Shown: positions 31,800-44,505 of the stretch, piece after piece | Layout: the number at the start of each line of letters is the position of its first letter | How positions within the stretch are numbered: position 1 is the first letter of the stretch | Source of the DNA: Juglans regia | Lineage: Eukaryota > Streptophyta > Magnoliopsida > Fagales > Juglandaceae | Length of the DNA stretch: 64,000 nucleotides | Assembly (NCBI RefSeq): GCF_001411555.2 | Contig: NC_049905.1 | Location: forward strand, 13,268,586-13,332,585 | Reading direction: 5' to 3' | Made by a program: the position numbers and the translations under genes | The notes under the pieces: generated by a model | Seen by the model: the letters and a program-made list of their open reading frames with translations, nothing else | Databases searched by the model: none | Told to the model about the DNA's origin: nothing

Positions 31800-34480
31800 G
31801 TAATAAAGCACCAATGATTCCAATGATCATTCCATGAGAGATTAAAAAAAAAATGACTAACATAAAGCACATGATAAGAAAACATGAGATAGTTGTCAAA
31901 TTCTTGCAACTATAGCTACTTCCACTGCACATAAAGGACAAAAGAATACACAACATTTACTGAAATCTTGATTACCTTGTCTAAATCCAAATTGCACTTC
32001 CTGGCTTCACAATACCCAATATAATCATATAGAGCAGTGGCATCAAACCACTTGAGAGAAAACGCTTTCCAAAACAAACACGACTTGCAAAATATGATAA
32101 TTCATGCAAATAAGACATGGATGCAATCCTAAAACATCAGAAAACCTCACAATAAGAAAAATAAGAATATCAAAAAATGTCTTCCAAACCATGATGAAAT
32201 TCATCAAGTAACCAAAAAGATGTTTACATGCTTATTATGATGTCAAAGAGGAAAGTAACCACAAATGCTTGAATTTGTCAATCCAAGGAAGCAATAATTG
32301 GGGAAAAAAGTGTTTAGTAACAAACTTAAAATCATGAAGACATGATGTTCTCTGCCTCAAGAGTTATAACAGTACCCCAACACATTTTAGGAAGCAAGAT
32401 ATTGGAACCAATCATAGTACATTGTTTTGAAAATATGTGAAGGGGAGAAAAGTACTAAAATAGAAAGAAAATACAAGTTTAAGATTCTGGTCTTTTAGAA
32501 GGCAAATAATATCTTTCCAGCACAAATTTAAAGATGTCGTTTGCAAGAGTGCCAGGAACTTCAGAAGAATCACCAGAGTCCAAAACAAAATATTTGATGC
32601 ATCTATGAGGGGATCTGCACAATGAATACATAACGCATAAAAAGACTAAATTCAAAACCAACTATTTACAGTGGAAGAGGACATAAAAATAAACACTGAA
32701 AAAATGATAGAAGTTGCTCGTAAGACATTCTTGTGTTGTCCTTTATTCTATTCAATTAAAATTTAATTTTGCAGCAAAATGAAGCATTGAAATAACATGA
32801 TTTAGATGTCATTATGGAACAATGGATTGATAATAGTTAGAAAGCAATCTTGGGAATGGAGTTAAAATTTAGAAACGGCCATTGCTAAATAAAAATTGAT
32901 GTACTGCTATGCGAGGTAAAACTAAACAAAAAATTTATATAACATCTAGAATCAATTTTCCAATTCAAAGCAAATAAGGTGAGAAATCCAAAAGAGTTAA
33001 GATAAGGTCAGAACGACAGGTTAAAAAAAATCTGGTTTTCTATATATGCTAAGGACTGATATGGGACCTAGATCTTGATCAGTATCTTTAGTGAGGTATG
33101 AATCATATAGACAACAATAAAAAGTGAAAGACCGAGTAGATGCACTTGCAGAGTTATTACAAGTCATGTTTCAATGCAAATGTAAAGTAGCTGTAACTGC
33201 AGGACACCAAATCTACATGCTGGTCGGTAAATAAGAAAAGATGAAGAGATCAATAGTCAGAAGAAATGATGGGTCAATAAACTTCTGCAATGTCAAAATC
33301 ACTTTTACCCCCACAAAAATAACCTCAAGTGAGAGACCCCTCACACGGATAAACCTCAACCAAACCCCAATAAGCAAATAGCAATAATCTGAACACAAGA
33401 TACAGGTAAGTATAAGACACTACCGTAAAGCATGAATAAAAGGAACAAGGCTAAGACATCCAATGGGTTCAGAATGATTATCATCCCATAAACATTAGAA
33501 AAGGCCACATAGACAATGAACACTACCTTGCAGAAGAGAGCTGCCACACATTACATCCTTAACCTACACAACTACGGTCCACATATTGAACCAACATGAT
33601 GACAAGGGTTAAGAGGACCATGCCTCAAACCAATACAATTGATTTATGCACATGGATGACTATGTATACAAGAACCATCATAAGGACTACATATAAATGT
33701 AATATCAGTATCATGTATAAAGGTCTCAGTTACAAATACCAACAATGTTCTAGTTTGCTATGCAAGATTCAAAGACCTATCCCAATGATTAGCTACCCTT
33801 CCATTCTTGACCAAAGTGACTTACAAGTTATAAGAGATTTACCAGGTTTGTACAAGTTTCTAGGTTGAATCAAATAAACCCCTCTCATATATCCCCTCTC
33901 CACATATCCTCATCCTTCCCTGTACGCAATTCAGGGGGAAGAAATAAATGTCTAGAGGACAAAATTGTGCATTCTCAGGAGCAATTTTTTCTCAAGCCTC
34001 CACCTTCTCCCTCAAAAATCTCAGCCAGTAACAGTCAATGTTATATATCCTTAAGGTAAACAGAAGGGCAACATGAACTTGTAGCATGAAATTAAATCAA
34101 GTACGATAGGCTATTACAGTCATGAGACCATGACTGTAATAATTAACATTACTAAATATAGACATTAAATCCAACATCCTAAGTAAAGATCTTATTGAGC
34201 CTAGCAACCGTAGCCAATGAATTTTGGAAGCCACAATTTACAGAACACCAGAAAACATTAAGACAGACTTGGCATATTTAGAAAATCATTTATACAAGTA
34301 AAACTAGATAACATCCAAACAGTTCAGGGGGGCACAGTTTTCATGTGCATTTTATAAATTAGTCCAAAAACTAATAACTGATTGAATGCAATTAGAAGCA
34401 TTTTAAAAATCTCAACAAACGCACTTTATTACAATACATCTAAGTTCTAACGGTCCCAAAATTACTCTGTTTCAAGGAAA
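31800..34480. other. AT-rich stretch, probably 3' UTR/introns of the minus-strand RRM gene
   Basis: No protein-like frame on either strand. The gene to the right has a splice donor immediately after its stop codon, so at least one 3' UTR exon must lie somewhere to the left. I could not fix an acceptor by eye. Transcript evidence would define the exons here. Confidence 0.4.
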
Positions 34481-34490
34481 TTGGTTGTGT

Positions 34491-34676
34491 TTGGATGTTG
34501 AAGTGAGTTGAGTTGAGTTGAGTTGAGATGATAAAATATTGTTAAAATATTATTTTTTAATATTATTATTATTTTAAAATTTAAAAAAGTTGAATTATTT
34601 ATTATATTTTGTATTGGAATTTGAAAAAGTTGTAATGATGAGTTGAGATGAGTTGAGAGGAATTTAAGATCCAAAC
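34491..34676. mobile_element. Short MITE with GTTTGGAT ends and GAGTTGAG repeats
   Basis: The left end GTTTGGATGTTGAAGTGAGTT and the right end (reverse complement GTTTGGATCTTAAATTCCTC) form an imperfect inverted repeat. Subterminal GAGTTGAG units occur on the left and GATGAGTTGAGATGAGTTGAG on the right, around an AT-rich core. Two related copies lie at 41848-42060 and 45700-46092. It sits just downstream of the UBA2-like coding region. Confidence 0.6.
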
Positions 34677-34911
34677 TAAAACAACTTATCCAAGTAGTTA
34701 TTTGCAGGATAAAAAGTTGTTGAAACGTGCCCCCACAACGTTATATTTCTTTATTTCTCAACTACATAACATATTACCAGATTAACAGCTTACGCTGGTA
34801 TATTCTCTTTCTTCACAATCACAAAACCGAAATCCACAAGATACTGTCAACTCAAATAGATCGTAAACAAGTAGCACAGGTAAACGAGAGAGAGATTCTA
34901 CCAATGTACCT

Positions 34912-34923
34912 GATACTCACCTA
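34912..34923 (-). other. Stop codon fused to a consensus 5' splice donor
   Basis: On the minus strand the stop codon TAG (34923-34921) is followed directly by GTGAGTATC. The junction TAG|GTGAGT is a near-perfect donor. This implies an intron that begins at the first base of the 3' UTR. Confidence 0.65.
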
Positions 34924-36378
34924 ATGACCCATGTATGGTGGACCGCTGCCCGGGTGAGGCCTAACAGCACTGCTCTGCCCCATTTGTGGATTATGATATC
35001 CACCCTGCATCAGCGACTGGTTCCCATAGCTCCCTCCAGCCTGATTCCCATATCCTGCTGGTGGCCCCGCCGGGTTCACAGGGGCGCCACCGAGACCACC
35101 AAGCAGATTACCGAGCCCCAAACCAGCTCCCTGGGTAGCAAGCAATGTAGACAAGGCCTGACCCAGAACCGGGTTCAGTCCCTGTGTTGGATTGAACCCT
35201 ATCGCGGGGCCTGACGGTGCCATCAAATGCCCATGGCCAGGCCCACTCGCACCGGCCGAGGAATACTTATTCTTCTCCTTTCTAGAATGGTAATGCGAGT
35301 GCTGATGATGAGGAAAGGGTGGTTGTTGGTGATAATGTTTTTGTTTAGGACCATCTATAGCCTTCTGGCAATGCAATGTATGCCCCTCAAAGTTCTTATG
35401 CGGCTCTTCCAAAGCCTTCTTCGCACTATCTGCGGTCTTGTACACGAAAAGAGCGAAACCCTTAGGCTTCCCAGTCTGCTTATCGAGCCCCAATGGGCCG
35501 TCCTCAATCTCCCCATACTGCTTAAAGAAGTCGAGCAGCTTATTAGTATCGACCTCGGCCGATACATTGCTCACAAAAATCTTACGCTGGGTGTACTCGG
35601 AGACCGGAGGGGTTACAGGCGGTGGGGTTGGGACGGGTCCTGAGGAGGCAAGCTGGCAGGAGGTGGTGCGATTACCGATCTGCTTCTGAGGCTGCCGGAG
35701 GGCCTTGCGGGTTCCGCTGCGGTGCTTAAAAAGAATAAATGCGTAACCCTTGGATTTGCCGGAGACGCGGTCTGTGACGGCCTTGCAATCCTCGATCTCA
35801 CCGTAACTGCCAAAGACAGAGATTAGGTTTTCAGCCGTGGTGTCCCAGCCGAGGCCGTGGACGAAGATCTTGCGGTGGGCCGGATCGGCGTCAGCCAGCT
35901 CGCGCACGCCCTCGATCAAGTCCGGGTGCTTGTCCACTGCCTTTTTAATGAGGGTTAGAAGTTGATCCTTCGAGAAGGTATCGAGAAGGTTCTCCACAGG
36001 TTCCTCGTCATCTTCTTCGTCGTCGTCCTCCTCCTCCTCGTCCTTTACCTCGGTTCCATTTGCTGTTACGGTTTGGGCTTCTTTTAAGGCATCCAGGTTT
36101 TCGTGCTCTTCTTGCTCTCCTTCCAATTCTTTTCCCCCTACTTCTTTTTGTTCCTCTTCCCGGGGCTCCTCGTGTTCCTCTTCTTTGGAATCTTCCACAG
36201 CCATGTCCTCTTGTTGCTCCTGGGGCGCGTCTCCTCCCTGGATTTGCTCTGGCTCGGATTGGAGTTGTTCCTCTTCTACAGGGACAGTTGCCTCCTGTGA
36301 CTGTTCTTCTTGCGGCTCGGCTTCGGGGGCTTTGGTGGGCTCGGGGTCAGAGGGTCGCAGCTTGCGCTTCTTGGCCAT
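34921..36378 (-). CDS. UBA2A: Two-RRM RNA-binding protein, UBP1-associated protein 2-like
   Basis: A single uninterrupted frame of 485 codons, similar in length to Arabidopsis UBA2 proteins. The N-terminus (1-130) is Glu/Gln-rich with an acidic run EEEEDDDEEDDEE and an early basic KKRK that may aid nuclear import. RRM1 spans about 169-242 (RNP2 IFVHGL, RNP1 KGYAFILF) and RRM2 about 266-340 (RNP2 IFVSNV, RNP1 KGFALFVY). A His-rich linker (345-370) and a Gly/Asn/Pro-rich tail follow. UBA2 proteins are nuclear, bind U-rich 3' UTR sequences and act with UBP1 in RNA stabilisation and stress/ABA signalling (family knowledge). The coding region is intronless and the start is the first ATG in frame. 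The symbol is family-level: UBA2A versus UBA2B cannot be settled by eye. A 3' UTR intron seems to start right after the stop. Confidence 0.9.
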   Translation of the reverse strand: MAKKRKLRPSDPEPTKAPEAEPQEEQSQEATVPVEEEQLQSEPEQIQGGDAPQEQQEDMAVEDSKEEEHEEPREEEQKEVGGKELEGEQEEHENLDALKEAQTVTANGTEVKDEEEEDDDEEDDEEPVENLLDTFSKDQLLTLIKKAVDKHPDLIEGVRELADADPAHRKIFVHGLGWDTTAENLISVFGSYGEIEDCKAVTDRVSGKSKGYAFILFKHRSGTRKALRQPQKQIGNRTTSCQLASSGPVPTPPPVTPPVSEYTQRKIFVSNVSAEVDTNKLLDFFKQYGEIEDGPLGLDKQTGKPKGFALFVYKTADSAKKALEEPHKNFEGHTLHCQKAIDGPKQKHYHQQPPFPHHQHSHYHSRKEKNKYSSAGASGPGHGHLMAPSGPAIGFNPTQGLNPVLGQALSTLLATQGAGLGLGNLLGGLGGAPVNPAGPPAGYGNQAGGSYGNQSLMQGGYHNPQMGQSSAVRPHPGSGPPYMGH

Positions 36379-36560
36379 GGCGGAGAAATTAGGGGATTTC
36401 TTTCTTAATTTAGGGTTTGAGATGGGAGGGGACAGTGGAGCGTGTTCACTCTATCATTACTGAGCAATAGACCCCTGTGTGGATTTTAAAGGGTCGGATC
36501 GGACAGAAATCTTTGAGGCTGTCTTTCGATTTTGAGTTGAATTGAGATTAATTATTTATA
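36379..36560 (-). promoter_or_regulatory. 5' leader and proximal promoter region of the RRM gene
   Basis: The 100 bases upstream of the ATG are pyrimidine-rich on the minus strand, as expected of a plant leader. No convincing TATA box was seen. The region further upstream becomes strongly AT-rich, with a fragment near 36519-36560 resembling the GAGTTGAATTGAG MITE family. Confidence 0.35.
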
Positions 36561-37311
36561 AGACTGCTGCTTACCACTTATTTATATCGTTAGTTATTTT
36601 TATAATTTTTTTATTCATATTTTTTAAATATTTTTAAAATATAAAAAAAATATACTAATACAGTAAAATCAATTTCTTAATTATCAAATAAAAAAATTAA
36701 AAAATTTATTTTTTATCAAACGGTCAAATAGAGCGGACATAATAACTTTTTTTTATATATAAATAATAATAAGTTGAGATAGTAAAGTGAGTTTTATATA
36801 AATTTATATGTATTTAAATATTAAGATAAATTTAGATATATTTATAAGAAATTAAAAAATATATGAATTCCACTAATAAGTTAAAAGTTATTGTAATGAT
36901 TAAATAATTAATTTATTAAATTTTTTACTCATAAATAACATAAATCAAATATAAATTTTCTCAATACATGTAAAAAAATAAATTTCTCCTACTTTTTGTA
37001 TGCAAAATTTTTCTTACTCCAAATTTGTAAATACAAAATAGAATAATTATTAATAAAATTACAACAGTATCATGCCCATACTTTATTCCATTATTTATTT
37101 ACATATTATTTAATTAGTAGTAAAAACATTATAGACTCAGTGGGAGAAAAATAAAAAAAACTCACCCACATGCACAATATAGTTATTTCACTCATCATTT
37201 TTAGTAATAAATAAAAACTATCAGGATGCAAAATTTTCCAATACAAAAAAAAATTACATTCCCGCATTTTTTAATGCCCAAATTATTTTAATTTTAATTT
37301 CTAATAAATAG
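36561..37311. other. AT-rich spacer, no gene seen
   Basis: Mostly A/T runs and short repeats. Nothing protein-like appears in six frames. Confidence 0.6.
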
Positions 37312-37589
37312 TAAGAGCACTGGTACAAGTAAATTGGTAAAAACTAATATTTGATATTGTACTTCAAGTTTAATTACGATGCAACAGCAGATGCATTTCC
37401 AATAAAAAATAATATCTCTATATTAACTATCGATATATGTAAATAAAGTGTCCCCAATTTAAGATCTATTGTTCGATGCTAACATGAACAAAAACATTGT
37501 TACACCATATTGAAAATTAGGTGTTTCCTTATTGTCCAGTACTATGCACCCACATAGATAAATAGCATCCCTGGTTGTAGTTATCACCT

Positions 37590-38900
37590 GTGCCAATGCA
37601 GTCGACATGCAAGGATATGAGATTGTTCACTAGTGCTATGATCAGCATTCATATTTGGGTAGTCATTGGGATCGCTATACGACACAAATAGCTCATCATC
37701 AAGTGTAACCGTGCGGATGAAGTTATATATCATACAACATGCAACAACAAGATGTCGTTGCCGAGTTATTAGGTATGGGGCCATTAAATTTAAAATTTGA
37801 AAACACCTCTTCAACACACCGAAAGTTCGTCCAATGACATTCCAAATGGATGAATGCCGATAATTAAATAGATATTTATTTCCTTAAAAGGTACGATTGC
37901 CATAACTTTCAGATCTGTAGTACCTCACCCTTAGATACGGCAGCATAAATCCTTCAGTGTAAGAAAATGCAGAATCTACTAAATAATAATAACATAAGAA
38001 TTTAGTAAAACATTAATCTTTTATAAAGATGCTATACAGAAATTACCGCAAACTTGGAAGGTACAAATTAAATAATGTATACAAATATTATTTGGAGGCC
38101 TTGAAAAATTGTTTCCCGAACACCTTAACGCATTAATTAAAATGCGAGTATCATGAATTGTACCCCCCACCCCATGTATAAAATGTGAATTTCATATTGA
38201 AATCACAGAAACACAATAGATTTTGGGCAATCCAGTGATATCGATTTAGATATGCGTTAGTTACTAAAGCCAGCACAGATGCGTCGATCATGACCCTATA
38301 CATTGCACCAAGACATTTTTGCAGATTTTTGTTAAATTTGCATAAACTTCAAAATCGTGTATTGATAACATTACGACATTTGTAAACTGCACTTCCCACT
38401 CATTAACCTACAAAAGTAGCTCATGTAAAAAGAATTTATCTCGAACCATAGATAATGTTTGGGATTTCTTTGAATATAAGGTATTACCCCAGTCATCTAA
38501 GTTGGTGGAATCACCTGGCGCGATAGTCGACAGGCATTACTACATATATATGTCAATTTACGATTTCAATCAAATGTTGAAACCGATCAGTCACATTTTG
38601 TTGAACCACACCATGTCTGACAATGTAGCAAAACATTCATAAGGCTTCCTCAACAGAGACCTCTTATGACGAATCATGCAAGCTGACACCTCTACGTAAC
38701 CAATTGCATAAGGCTCAAAATGCATATACCTCCATTCAAAACATCTCATAACAGTTGTTAGGATGTCCATTTAAGATTGCGATGATGTATTCCCTTCCAT
38801 GCAAGCCAATGTTATGTTATGGTCAGGGCATAAGAGGTTGGGCATAATATTGCTGATTTGCCGCAACCATGCTTAGAATGGCCACCTGTTTGTATAAATC
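37590..38900 (-). pseudogene. PIF/Harbinger transposase (DDE_Tnp_4) pseudogene
   Basis: Read on the minus strand, recognisable DDE_Tnp_4 segments appear in order: 'YLNRYHWIAQNLLCFCDFNM' (about 38200-38265), an HDTR-like motif (about 38140), 'YTEGFMLPYLRVRYY', 'FNYRHSSIWNVIGRTFGVLK', then 'RQRHLVVACCMIYNFIRT' near the end (about 37700-37750). Many frameshifts and stops separate them. The N-terminal half is much less clear. In the family the enzyme cuts and pastes DNA at TWA targets. This copy cannot be active. Confidence 0.75.
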
Positions 38901-39069
38901 AGCGTCATGGCTTCTCCATGTGTCTCAATCTGCCCATCTATTTGCATCAAATGTATTTGAAGGGTTACTACAGGAGCCCTCCTTATTCTCATCGGTGTTT
39001 ACCTCATCATTCCACCAACTATCATTGTCTATTCTACGCCTTTCAAAAGAATGTCGACGCAAACATTAA

Positions 39070-42000
39070 ATGCAAATAAATATTATATTTGTTTAACATA
39101 CTACAAACAATAAAATAAATATTTTTATCAACTTAGCAAGTACTTTCATTAAACGCAGGCCAATGTTTGAACTTAAATTAGCAAAGATGAAATAAGTGTT
39201 AGCAATCAATTCAACTAATAATACAACGAAAATCAAATCAAGCAACACATTAAAATTTGAAAACTACAACTTATTAAAATGTTTCGATAAAATAAAAGTG
39301 GGGGCCTGAGATGTGTGGTCAGTATAGCGACCAGACCCACTATAATCTCAGCTCTGGAGTCATGTGCTGGAAGGCAGTTAGAATATTAGGACCCATAAAA
39401 GTTTCACTGCACGAAGACGAAGGTTCGGTGGTAGCGGAGGGGTAATTTCTTGCAAAATTTTCATACGCTATGCAATACTATTAAAGGTTGCATCAAACCC
39501 ATTATTTGAACCCTTGCCTATACTGCGTTTCGAACTGCATGTAGCGTACATCTTAGCATCCAACTATGTCCGTGCCGCAACATTGGTGGCACATTGTTTG
39601 CAAAGCATTGCTAAGCTCTGGTGAGATTGACGGCCCTGCCAATTCCCTATGTTGCATACAAGAATTCCTCGGCTACGGCCCCCTCCGTGAGGCAAGCCAG
39701 TCATGTTGATGTCATCCAGATCAATGGCCGAGTTTGTGCCTGTGCCAAACACGGGCCCCTAGACCCTCAATTCATCATCCAGCCGCTGCTCCTCCTCTCT
39801 AGAGGGGGGTTCCTGCGTTGAGGAATAATGCAGAAAAATCGTGCAAAGAACATCGTAGTTCTGAAAACCGTAAGTCTTGAACTTTTTTCACTGCTGTCAA
39901 AACATAACAACCTATACTGTTTTTAATATAAGCAGTGTAGTTATTTTTCACAAATGCATGTAAATAGCAATTATTTTAGAAACCATTTGTCAAAGAATTA
40001 GATAAGTTTCCAAAGATACTAACAAAAGCTGAAGGTAATACCCAAATCAAGCAGTCAATTCTACTACAAATTTTCTTTAGTGCCCAACAGAACATATCTT
40101 TATAACCATAAACAGTCTATTTTAAATCTGGAAAAATAGGAATAACTATGAACAAGACAGCAAAGAACCACACTGACTTAATTCTCTTTCGCTCTAACTC
40201 TTTTCTTCTTTTTATTGTATTATATCATATTAGTCAAATACACCTGCTTCTTCAACTATCTAACTATCTCATTTTTCTTCATCAGTTAAGTTTAAAAAGA
40301 TCAAACTCAAAAATGGAAGGAAGTTGCATAGATGAGACAAAAATAAACGCAACCATATAACAGAACGAGCCATATAGCATATAACTTCCATGTAACTGAA
40401 TGGGATGGATATATTTGGTCAATGAAATTAGACAGAAACAGACCCAAGCATATCAAAGAAATGGAAAATCCCCTAGATGTCCAACAGAAACAGACCCAAG
40501 CTTCATTTTCTTTAGTGCCAAACAGAAACAGACCCAAGCATATCAATGAAATAGAAAAATGTCACCAAATAAGTCGTAACAAACCTTTACAACCCTGAAC
40601 TATCAATAACTATCAAAATCCAATTTCCTTCCATATCTTCGGTTGGCCTACCTAAGGTGGTAAATTTCTGGTCACCGTATCAACATGAAAAGTAGATGGC
40701 AATATGCAATTGAAAGAGTAGAAAAATATTTGCAACTCTCTACGTATACAACACACTCTACACAGTTAACAACTCAAAATCTGATTAGCAAGGGTAGGGG
40801 GGCAGTGACTCGAAATGCACTCCACATGTTTGACAAAATTCTTATGAAACATTGTACGGTGAAATGAGATAGGATTGAGTTGAGATCGTTGCTTATCCGG
40901 TAAGAGCGCGTCATCAGAGCCGTGATTGGTGATCTCTTGATGGTAAGCCTTCGGTAGTGAAGCTTGATCGCGGAGGAGCTCTGCTTCCGTAGTAAGATGC
41001 TGGTGGGGCATCTTGATTTCAGCATGGTGAAATTATATAGGAAACATGTCAGGAATGAAACAGATGGGGGCACCACAGTCTAGACCTGCAGAGGAGATGT
41101 TCACACAAGGGTTTACAGTAGCACCTATGAGTTGAGAGATTGGAAATAAAGTTGAGTGCAGACGGGCAGAGGATCAGTTTGCCAAAGGGTAATGCACTCA
41201 GATATCTGCTATTTATTTAGCACGCCGATTGCAGAAGCCAGAGGGCTGCAGCCCTCCTCAGACGGCAATTACTTTGCTGTCTTCAGGCAATGTTGGAGCA
41301 CGAGGGTTGCAGACGTTAGAGGGGTTGACGGTGGGAAGTTTGACACAGTACACCAGTCGTAACATTGACCGTACGAATCTCCCATTGAAGCTATCGACTG
41401 TGGAGGACGATCGAAGTTAGAAATTGGCTCCAATTGCGAACAGATATTAATTGGGTGCAGATTGCGATGCCAATTTCAGTGGGTGTCGTGAAGCTGCCTT
41501 TGTTACCATTCGAGATGGCACGATGATGGAACGGGAAGGCTGGCTTGGTTACAGACGGCTTGGGGAGGAAGGACGAGAAAGAGGGAGGGAGAGACAGAGA
41601 GAGGTAGGAGTTTTTTTTTTTTTTTTTTTTGAGAAACAATTTCTTCATTGATGACATGTGCTGTAAAAATGTTATGTAAAGTGTCGTTTGTTTATTACTA
41701 TTCTTATAACATCTGATAAAGCATTGGAAGGAATCTCTGTTCGATGTCAGGGACGTGTTACATCATGCTACAGTATTAAAATTAGCTGTTATTTACGGAT
41801 GCAAACCCATTCGTGTATGGAGGCTAGAAAGTTCTTCGGATTAATTAAGGCTTTGTTTGGAAGTTGAGCTCACTTCAATATTTTAATTTATCTCAATTTA
41901 TTATTATAATTTTTTTAAATTTTAATATAAAATATAATAAATAGTTTAATTTTTTTAAATTTTAAAATAATAATGATAATAAATAATAATATTATAACAA

Positions 42001-43190
42001 TATTTTATCATTTCAATTCAATTCAACTTAACTCATTTCAACATTCAAATTTATTCTAAATTTTTTTTTTTTAAATTTAGTCAATATTATATTTTTTTTA
42101 TATTGATCTATTTTATTTAAATTTAATCTTTATATTAAATTAGTCATTCATTCTCTATATAATAATAAAATATTATTAAATTAATAATTTTTTTATTTAA
42201 TTTATTTATATTACATTTTATAATTCTACCACCTTAATATTAATAATAATTATATTCTAATTAAATTAATATTAAAAAAAATCATATTTTCAAATGTCAT
42301 TTAATGCTAATAACGAAAAATTGAGATTAAACTTATCTAAATTTCTATCTAAATTTCTTATTCAGTAACTAAATATGTAGCAACTTATCTATTTCTGTGT
42401 CAATAAAAAATCTGCACCTACAAGACCTTTTAAGATCCAACACCATCTTAAATTACAAAAAACAGAGACATAAATCTGCACTTCCAACATTTGATCAATT
42501 AGTATCTCTAGCACTTCCAACATTTGATAAATCTTTACTTACTATGTCTAGCAACATACTAGTATTCATGTGTATATCTTAATTTCCCTCACGTACATAA
42601 AATAACACTACCAGGTGTTTCCATGAACGGGCCACTTCACATTTTGGACCACCATACCAAACAAATGGCTGTAAAACTGAAACACCCACAGCAAATTAAG
42701 CTCAGGGAAAAAGAATACCATCAAGCTAGGGGAAAATTAAAAGGGTTGTAAAATAAATTCAAGTACTTCCTTTGATGCGAAAATCACAGCTGATCTATGT
42801 ACTCGATTTAACAACATACCATGTACAGCAACACAAAAAGAAACCCCCAGAGTAACAGCAGTTACAAAAAAAAGCAACTCCTTCCACATGAGTTGTTACA
42901 TACATTTGCTATGCTAAACCCAAAAAATATACATCTGTCATGAAGTTCCAAAAAAATCCACATGATGAGTTACAAAATCTATCCACGTAACTGTTACGAG
43001 TATTCAATAAAACTCAGTAGCAAAATCCAAAATGAGTAGTACCTACAAAAAATACAGAATTAAGCTCAGAATTAGGCAATATTAATCTCAAAATTGACCA
43101 AAAATAGCAACTACAAAAAACAGCAAAATGAACAATATATTACCAGGTGTGCACAAGCAACAACTCTTTGATTCACTTCTCCCTCCTCTA
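39070..43190. other. Intervening region of the Harbinger-like locus, mostly unrecognised
   Basis: 39300-39830 is less AT-rich. Its minus-strand frame (39564-39752 and downstream) is Ser/Gly/Asn-rich, and I do not recognise it. 40870-41600 is another less AT-rich island; its minus strand starts with a CT-rich tract resembling a leader but has no long frame. A T run at 41611-41631 followed by GAGAAACAATTTCTTCATT could be the minus-strand poly(A) end of a very short retroposed fragment. The remainder is AT-rich. Confidence 0.35.
41848..42060. mobile_element. MITE, same family as 34491-34676
   Basis: Starts GTTTGGAAGTTGAGCTCACTT and ends in TTAACTCATTTCAACATTCAAA around an AT-rich core. It has the same subterminal vocabulary as 34491-34676, in opposite orientation. 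Confidence 0.55.
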
Positions 43191-43194
43191 GCAA

Positions 43195-44232
43195 CTACAT
43201 TTGATTCAATTCATTCCTACGTTTCTCTATGATTTCCATTTGAAGTGACTTGAAGTATTCTCGCTGCACCGCATTCATGTTATCAACATTCATACTCATA
43301 ATTTCCATCTCCATCTTCTTCTTAAGTTCTATAATCTCAGTCCTGTCCCTATCAGCCCGACTTACCGCCTCCCGTCGCTCAATCATCGTTATCTTCCTAT
43401 CACTTTCCATGTGGCTTAACCTTGCATCAAACCTTTCATCAAAGTCAACAGGTGAAGATTCTTTACGGTTCCTTTTTGTTTCCCTTTCTTTTTCAGCTTT
43501 CTTGCCTAGTGGCCTCTCCAAATTGATAGACATGCTCTCACAAACCTCTACATCCGTGGCATTAGTAGCTGTAACGGTAGAGCAGCCTTTCTTTCTCTTT
43601 GTTGGCAAATTATCCATATGCACTTGCCACTTTGGTTGGTGCCTCAATAGGTTCCAACAATGGTCCAAATTATAGTTGCCCTTTTGTGTCGATCGGTACA
43701 TTAACTTTGCCTTCTCAATCTAAACAACAATCATAAGAATATTAATACATATTACAATCCAAATTTATGATAATTAGAAACATACCTTGTCTTGTTCATT
43801 AGTACCGCTTGGATGTATTGATTCGACTTGGGCCAAGCAACCACAAAATTTGTTTGTGGCTTTTTGGATGGTTGACCATCGAGTAGTCAACAACCCCACA
43901 GAACGTTCAGGCCAATTAGGTTTTTTATAAGTATTGAAGTACTCATGGATTCTTATCCACAATTGGGTGGACTTTTGATCAGTCTCCCTAATAGTATCTA
44001 TGCTAATGTTGAGCCACCCTAATACAATGAGGTTGTCTTCCTCCACGGTGAAGGACACACCCCGTTGGAATAGTTTAGTTCGTACCCTTACATCCCCTTC
44101 GGGTTGTGTCACTTCAACGTCGGCCTCAACATTATCATGCAAGACACTAGCCATGGGGGGATTATTAATACCTTCTCCACCACTTTGCAAGAGTGTGGTG
44201 AAAAAGGGATCATCCAATAAGTGTGAATCCAT
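43195..44232 (-). CDS. Two-exon Myb/trihelix-like protein associated with PIF/Harbinger
   Basis: Exon 1 is 44232-43786 and exon 2 is 43719-43195, separated by a 66 bp intron with a good donor (CAAG|GTATGT) and acceptor (TTGTTTAG|ATT). The joined frame stays open and gives about 323 residues, ending MEIIEKRRNELNQM. Residues about 50-145 resemble the Myb/trihelix DNA-binding domain (FTVEEDNLIVLGWLNIS, WIRIHEYFNTYKKPNW, LTTRWSTIQKATNKFCGCL). The C-terminal half has the charged coiled-coil look of NAM-associated domains, with a basic TKRKKG and EKERETKRNRKES. In PIF/Harbinger such proteins bind the transposon ends and help import the transposase. No stop is seen, unlike the neighbouring transposase, so it may be a younger decay stage or a retained gene. 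Confidence 0.65.
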
Positions 44233-44476
44233 CCTTCATAAAAAGTCAGCAAGTAATAAAGTCAACACAACAATTTAAGTATGGGAGACAATCAAAATAG
44301 TAAGCAAGAATGAGATGACACAAGAAATTACATATTACATATTGAAATGCAGCAAGTTCCATAAACAGTCAGCAAAAAAAAGGAAAGAGTTAGGACCCAC
44401 AAAAGCCATATAAAATAAATCTCATCCTATGCTTTGTGTAATTTCTTTGCAATTGCATCATCAGTGATTAACTACT

Positions 44477-44505
44477 TTCATATATATATATATATATATA
44501 TATAT
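44477..44505. repeat. (TA)n microsatellite
   Basis: About 14 TA units in an AT-rich context upstream of the Myb-like ORF. Confidence 0.9.

Noticed and set aside
36060..36463. Plus-strand frames of 65-110 codons
   Set aside because: They are antisense shadows of the acidic N-terminus of the UBA2-like gene, whose Glu codons read as Leu/Phe/Ser on the other strand.
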